In this document: positions 58,998 to 64,000 of the stretch, one piece after another
Layout: the number at the start of each line of letters is the position of its first letter
How positions within the stretch are numbered: position 1 is the stretch's first letter
Source: Natrinema salinisoli
GTDB taxonomy: Archaea; Halobacteriota; Halobacteria; Halobacteriales; Natrialbaceae
Length of the DNA: 64,000 bases
Reading direction: 5' to 3'
Assembly: GCF_020405205.1 (NCBI RefSeq)
Contig: NZ_CP084469.1
Location: forward strand, 3,162,001-3,226,000
The notes under the pieces: model-generated
What the model was told of the DNA's origin: nothing
Databases searched by the model: none
The model's input: only the letters and a program-made list of their open reading frames with translations
Position numbers and translations under genes: made by a program

Positions 58998-60593
58998 ATG
59001 TTCGACAACCTGAAGGACAAACTCGGTAGCTTCCGCGAAGACGCCGAAGCGGCCGCCGACGAGAACGTCGAGGAGGTCGACGAAGACGAACTCGAGGACG
59101 AGGACGTCGAGCCGGACGTAGCGGCGGAGTCGGCCGACGCGGAAGCTACCGATACTACCTCCGAAACGGTGGCCACCGAACCGACCGAACCGGCAGCCCC
59201 ATCGTCGTCTGCGGTCGAGCCTGATGCCGAGGGAGCGTCGGAGCAATCGGCGACGAGCGAGTCCGCTACTGCAGACGCGGCCGAGTCCGCGGGACAGGAG
59301 CCGGCGACCGATCCCGAACCCGATACTCTCGACTCCGAGCCGGAATCGGAGGAGACGGTCCGTGACGAGGAGGCGGCCGCTGAAGCGGCCGTCGATGAGG
59401 ACGTGGATGAGGATGGGAACGACGACGTGGCTGATGAAGCGGCCGTCGACGGGGACGAGGAAGACGATGCCGACGACGGCGGCAGGACCGGCCTCGGTGC
59501 CAAAGCCAGATCTCTCATCACGGGGACGGACGACGAGTCCGAATCGGACGAGGCGTCCTCCGACGCGGAATTAGCCGAGTCGGTCGAGGAAGAATCGGAG
59601 GAACCGGCGGAGCCGGCCGTCGAAACGGAGCCGTCCGTCGACGAAGAACCGGTCGACGAGGGGACGGCCGAGGATGACGATGACGACGAGGGCGGCAACT
59701 CGACCGGGTTCGGCACGAAGGCTAAATCCCTCGTCAAGGGGAAGTTCGTCATCGAAGAAGAGGACCTCGAGGGGCCGCTCCACGAACTCGAGATGGCGCT
59801 GCTCTCGAGCGACGTCGAGATGGGCGTCGCCGAGGAGATCCTCGACAACATCCGCGACGAACTGGTCGGCGAGACGCGGACCTTCACGACCTCGACCGGC
59901 GAGGTCGTCGAGGAGGCGCTGCGTAACGCGATCTACGACGTGATTAGCGTCGGTCAGTTCGACTTCGACGAGCGGATCGCCGCCGAGGACAAACCGGTCA
60001 CCATCATCTTCACGGGCGTCAACGGGGTCGGAAAGACCACCTCGATCGCCAAGCTGAGCCGCTACTTCGAGGAGCGGGGCTACTCGTCGGTGATGGCGAA
60101 CGGCGACACCTACCGTGCCGGGGCGAACCAGCAGATTCAGGAACACGCCGACGCCCTGGACACGAAGTGTATCAGTCACGAACAGGGCGGTGACCCAGCA
60201 GCGGTGCTGTACGACGCCGTCGAGTACGCCGAAGCCAACGACGTCGACGTCGTGCTGGGCGATACGGCGGGACGGCTCCACACCGACGAGGGCCTGATGG
60301 ACCAACTCGAGAAGATCGGCCGCGTCGTCGATCCCGACATGACGCTGTTCGTCGACGAGGCCGTCGCCGGGCAGGACGCGGTCAACCGCGCTCGCGAGTT
60401 CAACGAGGCCGCGGAGATCGACGGGACGATCCTGACGAAGGCCGACGCCGACTCCAACGGCGGTGCGGCGATCTCGGTCGCCCACGTCACCGGGAAGCCG
60501 ATCCTGTTCCTCGGCGTCGGACAGGGGTACGACGATTTAGAGCGGTTCGATCCCGACGAGATGGTCGATCGGCTGCTCGCCGACGAGGAGTAG
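58998..60593 (+). CDS. ftsY: signal recognition particle receptor FtsY
   Basis: 531 residues. The first 235 or so are an acidic A domain (EEVDEDELEDEDVEPDVAAE and similar Asp/Glu/Ser/Ala runs) that may touch the membrane. The NG domain begins near KGKFVIEEEDLEGPLHELE. G1 is FTGVNGVGKTTSIAKL (near residue 340), DTYRAGANQQI is G2-like, VVLGDTAGRLHTDEGL is G3, TKADADSNGGAAIS is G4/G5, and LGVGQGYDDLERFD ends it. It docks the SRP-ribosome complex. The N-terminal region is longer than in most archaea. Confidence 0.95.
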   Translation: MFDNLKDKLGSFREDAEAAADENVEEVDEDELEDEDVEPDVAAESADAEATDTTSETVATEPTEPAAPSSSAVEPDAEGASEQSATSESATADAAESAGQEPATDPEPDTLDSEPESEETVRDEEAAAEAAVDEDVDEDGNDDVADEAAVDGDEEDDADDGGRTGLGAKARSLITGTDDESESDEASSDAELAESVEEESEEPAEPAVETEPSVDEEPVDEGTAEDDDDDEGGNSTGFGTKAKSLVKGKFVIEEEDLEGPLHELEMALLSSDVEMGVAEEILDNIRDELVGETRTFTTSTGEVVEEALRNAIYDVISVGQFDFDERIAAEDKPVTIIFTGVNGVGKTTSIAKLSRYFEERGYSSVMANGDTYRAGANQQIQEHADALDTKCISHEQGGDPAAVLYDAVEYAEANDVDVVLGDTAGRLHTDEGLMDQLEKIGRVVDPDMTLFVDEAVAGQDAVNRAREFNEAAEIDGTILTKADADSNGGAAISVAHVTGKPILFLGVGQGYDDLERFDPDEMVDRLLADEE

Positions 60594-60659
60594 ACTCCTG
60601 CGTTCGATCGCCGTCCTGTCAGCTGTTCTCTATTACAGAAGACACTTATTAGCTGTCTA

Positions 60660-60671
60660 AGAAGTCGGCGT
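60660..60671 (+). other. short gap before the Tat-type secreted gene
   Basis: CTTATTAG at 60644-60651 in the preceding bases is a TATA candidate about 26 bases before the ATG at 60672. Confidence 0.4.
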
Positions 60672-61310
60672 ATGAACCGCCCGCTGTCTCGGCGAGCCCT
60701 CCTCGCGTCGGTCGCAACGACCACGGCGGTCGCGACGGGTGGGTTCGAGTCCGACCCGAGTGACGCTCCCGAGCCGTCGCTCGAGTCGAAAGCCCTCCCC
60801 CCTGACCGGTACGACTGCAGCGACGTCGACCGTCCCGAGCCCGATCCGCCGGCAGACGAGGACGCACTCGAGCCGCGGCCGTACCCGGAACGACCGTCTG
60901 AGACGCGTCTCGAGGAAACGAACGAGGTATCGGACCGCGTACCGGCGTCGGTCCCGCTGTACGGGACGGATCGGTACGTCATCGACTTCGAGCGGGCGTA
61001 TCGACGGAACGCCTTCGTCGCCCAGTATGGGCCCATCGCGCGGCGCTTCGAGTTCCGGAACACGGCGTCCCGAACGGTACCGATCGATTCGGCTGCAGAC
61101 GGGGCCGCCCTTCTGGTGGTGATTCTCTACGACGTGACGACCGGAACGCGACAGGCGATGGGGGGAAGCCGCAACGAGTGGGACGTTCGCGTCACGTACT
61201 ACGTCGACGAGAACGTCGTGCTCCGTGCGCGATACGACGGCGTTGCGGAAGAACTGACGTTCGATCCCGATCCGCGGAGGCAGGGCGACCTCGTCGCGTG
61301 CGTCGACTGA
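60672..61310 (+). CDS. Tat-exported protein of unknown function
   Basis: 212 residues. The N-terminus PLSRRALLASVATTTAVATGG has the double Arg and hydrophobic core of a Tat signal. A Pro/Glu/Asp-rich spacer (DRPEPDPPADEDALEPRPYP) follows, then a beta-rich domain (RYVIDFERAYRRNAFVAQYG, DVRVTYYVDENVVLRARYDG). No family was recognised. Only two Cys (DCSD and ACVD at the end) could form a disulfide. It has a probable TATA box upstream and no clear operon partner. Confidence 0.68.
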   Translation: MNRPLSRRALLASVATTTAVATGGFESDPSDAPEPSLESKALPPDRYDCSDVDRPEPDPPADEDALEPRPYPERPSETRLEETNEVSDRVPASVPLYGTDRYVIDFERAYRRNAFVAQYGPIARRFEFRNTASRTVPIDSAADGAALLVVILYDVTTGTRQAMGGSRNEWDVRVTYYVDENVVLRARYDGVAEELTFDPDPRRQGDLVACVD

Positions 61311-61756
61311 GCGCGGCCGTCAGGGCCGCTACCAGCGATGGTTTTCCGGGAGCCGTTCGACACGCTCACCCTCCCGCCCGCCGCTGTTCTCGAGCACGTC
61401 GTGCCGTCTACCGGGGCGGTTCGTCGCGTCCGTGTAGCGACGTCATGGTAGCGGATAGTGTTGCCCGTATCACCGACGCGTACGTCGCCGGTGATGGCCG
61501 CCGGTGGAGCGTTCCGGCGTGTTCGAAGGGGTTTCCGTCCGTCCCCGTCGTCGGTAGCCGAACGATGCAGCAATATTCGCCGGTGAAAACGATCCACGTC
61601 ATGATTCGCCGAGTTGCGGGGGTGTATAGGTGTGGGGTTGTATTACCCGTCAAACAATGGTCTTTGAAGATAGTGTTATCAGTCACGAGAGTGCTGCATC
61701 GAGCAGCGGCGGTGGTTCGCATGCGTAGCGAAAGCGCAGATTCTTCCGACTCCGCA
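61311..61756. other. intergenic region upstream of the nitrite/sulfite reductase, no gene seen
   Basis: About 445 bases. GTGTTATCAG near 61673 is the best TATA candidate and would give a leader of about 75 bases to the reductase. GCTGC/GCAGC-type short repeats lie around 61690-61710. No convincing frame. Confidence 0.45.
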
Positions 61757-61775
61757 CGAACCACGAGGTGGTTCG
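61757..61775. repeat. single palindrome of the three-base-loop family at the reductase start
   Basis: CGAACCAC and GTGGTTCG enclose GAG. The right arm contains the GTG at 61768, and the next GTG (61777) is directly after it, so the element lies in the leader or at the start codon. Confidence 0.7.
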
Positions 61776-61776
61776 C

Positions 61777-63477
61777 GTGAATACGACGGAACAATACAAA
61801 CAGAACAAGCATCCGCTCGACGTTATCGACGACGTCTACGACTACGCCGACGAGGAACTCTCCTTCGACGAGATCGAGGAGCGCGCCGGCGGCGGCGAGT
61901 GGGAGCGCCTGAAGTGGGCCGGTATGTACGCCCAGAAGCAGGAGGGCTACTTCATGATCCGGACCAAGGTGCCCGGCGGGAAGCTCACGCCGGAGCAGGC
62001 CGAAGTGATCGGCGAGGTCACCGACGACCTCGCAGTCGCCCCCGAAGAGTACGGCGGCGAGGAACAGAACGAACTCTGGGGCGACGCGTATCTCGACATC
62101 ACGACCCGACAGGACATTCAGAAACACTGGATTCGCGTCGAGGACGTCCCCGAGATGTGGGACCGCTACGACGAGGTCGGCCTGACGACGGTCCAGGGCT
62201 GCGGTGACTCCGCCCGGAACGTCCTGGGCTGCCCCGCGGCCGGACTCGACGACCACGAGTGTTTCAACGCACAGCCGGTCATCGACGCCGTCTCGGACTT
62301 CTTCACCGAGAACCGCGAGTACGCCAACCTCCCGCGGAAGTTCAAGATCACGATCACCGGCTGCGCCCACGACTGCGCGCAGTCCCAGATCAACGACGTC
62401 GGACTCGTCCCCGCAAAGAAGGAAATCGACGGGGAGCACTACTACGGCTTCCACGCCCGCGTCGGCGGCGGCCTCTCCGACGGCCCGCGAATGGGATCGG
62501 AGCTCGACGTCTTCATTCAGCCCGAAGACGCCGTCGAGTTCTGCCGCGCCGTCGCACAGACGTTCAAGGAGCTCGGCGACCGCAACAACCGCGGCGTCTG
62601 CCGCATGCGCTACCTCGTCGAGCAGATGGGTCCCGAGAAGTTCGAGGAAGCGATCCGCGACCGCAGCACCGTCGACCTGCTCGAGGCCGGTGAGAACCTG
62701 ACGGTCGGCTACCAGGGCGACCACGTCGGCGTCCACGAGCAGAAACAGGACGGCCTCAACTACGTCGGCTTCAACGTCATCGCGGGCCGAATGGGCGGCG
62801 ATGAGTTCGCCGCTGCAGCCCGCGCCGCCGAGAAGTACGGGACCGAGGACGCCTCCGTGCGCCTCGCGACCGACCAGAACTTCCTGATCACGCACATTCC
62901 CGACGAGAACGTCGACGACCTCCTCGCGGAGCCGTTCGCCCAGGAGTACAGCCCCGATCCGGGGCCGTTCTCGCGGGGCGCGGTCGGCTGTACGGGCAAC
63001 GAGTTCTGTAACTACGCCATCATCGAGACGAAGAAACGCACCAAGCGCTGGGCCCGCGAGCTCGACGAGCGCATCGACGTGCCCGACGACATCGGCGCCA
63101 TCCGGATGCACATGTCCGGCTGCTCGGCCTCCTGTGCCCAACCTCAGATCGCAGACATCGGGTTCCGTGGTGAGACGGTCAAACTCGAGGACGAGAACAG
63201 TACCAACGCGGAAGGCGACAACATCGTCGAAGGGATGGACTTCGGTCTGGGCGGCTCGCTGGGTGCCGACAACGAGTTCCTCGACTGGGTCGAGAGCGCC
63301 GTACCCGCCGACTCCGTGATCCCGGCCCTCGAGCAGCTGTTCGAGGCCTACTCCGCGGACCGTGATGAGGGCGAGAAGTTCTACGAGTGGTGCCGCGGCG
63401 TCGACAACGGCGAACTCCGGTCGATCATGCAAGAGGCGGACGCACCGGTTGCACGAGGTGTCGCCCATGGGGACTGA
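61777..63477 (+). CDS. nirA: sirohaem ferredoxin-dependent nitrite/sulfite reductase (NirA-like)
   Basis: 566 residues from GTG 61777 (a GTG at 61768 lies inside a hairpin). The two ferredoxin-like half-repeats typical of the family are present (KVPGGKLTPEQAEVI and GFNVIAGRMGGDEFAAAAR). The sirohaem/4Fe-4S ligands are GCTGNEFCNYAI and MSGCSASCAQPQIADIG. An earlier GCAHDCAQSQIND is the substrate-side duplicate. The sirohaem precursor pathway (cobA) is elsewhere in the window. Nitrite (assimilatory) is favoured by haloarchaeal precedent, but sulfite reduction cannot be excluded from sequence. The next gene overlaps its end by 12 bases. Confidence 0.92.
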   Translation: MNTTEQYKQNKHPLDVIDDVYDYADEELSFDEIEERAGGGEWERLKWAGMYAQKQEGYFMIRTKVPGGKLTPEQAEVIGEVTDDLAVAPEEYGGEEQNELWGDAYLDITTRQDIQKHWIRVEDVPEMWDRYDEVGLTTVQGCGDSARNVLGCPAAGLDDHECFNAQPVIDAVSDFFTENREYANLPRKFKITITGCAHDCAQSQINDVGLVPAKKEIDGEHYYGFHARVGGGLSDGPRMGSELDVFIQPEDAVEFCRAVAQTFKELGDRNNRGVCRMRYLVEQMGPEKFEEAIRDRSTVDLLEAGENLTVGYQGDHVGVHEQKQDGLNYVGFNVIAGRMGGDEFAAAARAAEKYGTEDASVRLATDQNFLITHIPDENVDDLLAEPFAQEYSPDPGPFSRGAVGCTGNEFCNYAIIETKKRTKRWARELDERIDVPDDIGAIRMHMSGCSASCAQPQIADIGFRGETVKLEDENSTNAEGDNIVEGMDFGLGGSLGADNEFLDWVESAVPADSVIPALEQLFEAYSADRDEGEKFYEWCRGVDNGELRSIMQEADAPVARGVAHGD

Positions 63478-64000
63478 TAGCGAGGACGAACGCAGTGAGT
63501 CCTCGGATGAGCGAGCGGGAGCGAAGCGACACGCGAGCCGCGAGGACGAGCAGCGCTTCCCCCACGTTCCGGCCTCGGACGACGATGACGACGCCGTCAT
63601 CGTCCCCGACGCCGAGGGTGGCGCATCCCGGTCCCGAGAGAACACGGATCACGCTCGAGAGGGTGCCATCGCCACGGACGGCGGTAACGATGCCGCCGAA
63701 GCCAGCGGCGAGAGCTGCTCGCCGAACACCTGCACCTGCGGCGAGAAAACGGCTGCCGACACCGATGCCGAGTCCGAAACGCCGCCCGTCGCGACCGACG
63801 GCGCCGGCGTCGCCAACGTCGACGAGATGGGCGAACTCGGCGACCTCGAGTTCACCGAGCCAGCGGAGAACGTCAGCCAGGACGTCGACAACGGCTCGCC
63901 CGACACGCGCGTCGGGATTCCGGACGGCGTCGACCTCGAGACGCCCGATTACTCGATCCGGTCGCAGATGAACGACATCGAGACGCCTGACGAGAAGACC
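63466..64000 (+). CDS. acidic Cys-rich protein downstream of nirA, cut by the window edge
   Basis: The frame opens with ATG 63466, twelve bases inside the end of the reductase gene, and stays open to the right edge (178 residues seen). The head is highly charged (MGTDSEDERSESSDERAG), then come ESCSPNTCTCGEKT, with three Cys in a short cluster, and DGAGVANVDEMGELG, then GIPDGVDLETPDYSI. The three-Cys motif may bind a metal or cluster. Translational coupling to the reductase implies a role in the same pathway, such as electron delivery or cofactor handling. No family recognised. Confidence 0.6.

Noticed and set aside
61408-63645. 745-codon open frame antisense to the nitrite/sulfite reductase
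   Set aside because: Shadow of the strongly biased reductase gene; its text has no family features and it crosses the reductase promoter.

Overview
The window is chromosomal DNA of a halophilic archaeon (class Halobacteria). The GC content is high, proteins are strongly acidic (Asp/Glu-rich), many genes have a TATA box 24-30 bases before the start codon (leaderless transcripts), and archaeal genes are present: radA, nmd3, L39e, L31e, eIF6, prefoldin alpha, L18a/LX, FtsY, an XPD-like helicase, Taw2-like and TrmB. Small haloarchaeal protein families and short perfect palindromes point to the Natrinema/Haloterrigena side of the group, but the genus is not proven here.

Layout. 1-2.5 kb: DUF4166/YndJ-like pair and a CapA-like lipoprotein. 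2.5-5.4 kb (minus): hemC-cobA-hemD, the uroporphyrinogen/sirohaem branch. 5.6-9.8 kb (plus): truncated haemoglobin, quinol-type NO reductase and a histidine kinase, i.e. NO handling. 9.8-14.7 kb (minus): hemL, an ammonium transporter fused to a P-II regulator, and hemB. 14.9-24.7 kb: small zinc proteins, a TrmB regulator, 7Fe ferredoxin, PHP phosphoesterase, zinc alcohol dehydrogenase, a DUF5784-like protein, an aberrant tRNA-like gene and an XPD-like helicase. 24.8-33.1 kb: nmd3-taw2, htpX-pspAB, a PQQ-type propeller, radA and an epimerase.

33.3-39 kb: sufU and sufS lie on the same strand but are separated by about 4 kb of accessory DNA: an HD hydrolase, a receiver without its phospho-acceptor Asp, a structured non-coding stretch, a zinc ribbon, an unknown protein with a possible TIR/deoxyribosyltransferase-like nucleotide fold, its divergent winged-helix neighbour, and a dense array of hairpins. 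39.3-43.2 kb: a membrane-protein operon with a winged-helix regulator, divergent from an ABC exporter, sharing a TATA box and a palindrome. 43.3-46.3 kb: DUF424, TPR and FAD oxidoreductase genes.

46.3-54.3 kb: a divergent catabolic cluster (HyuA, HyuB and an isochorismatase-fold amidohydrolase on one side; class III CoA-transferase, an HMGL/isopropylmalate-synthase-like enzyme and an HTH-10 regulator on the other). Its two promoters carry the same roughly 30-base element in inverted orientation. 54.3-64 kb: ThpR, a secreted HExxH protein, the conserved L39e-L31e-eIF6 and L18a-prefoldin-FtsY clusters, a Tat-type secreted protein, and a sirohaem nitrite/sulfite reductase overlapping a gene that runs off the end.

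Themes: tetrapyrrole synthesis (hemL, hemB, hemC, cobA, hemD) with a consumer of sirohaem (nirA-like) and haem enzymes for NO in the same window; nitrogen assimilation (Amt-P-II, NirA-like); and a palindromic repeat family that sits between genes and also inside the hemD reading frame.
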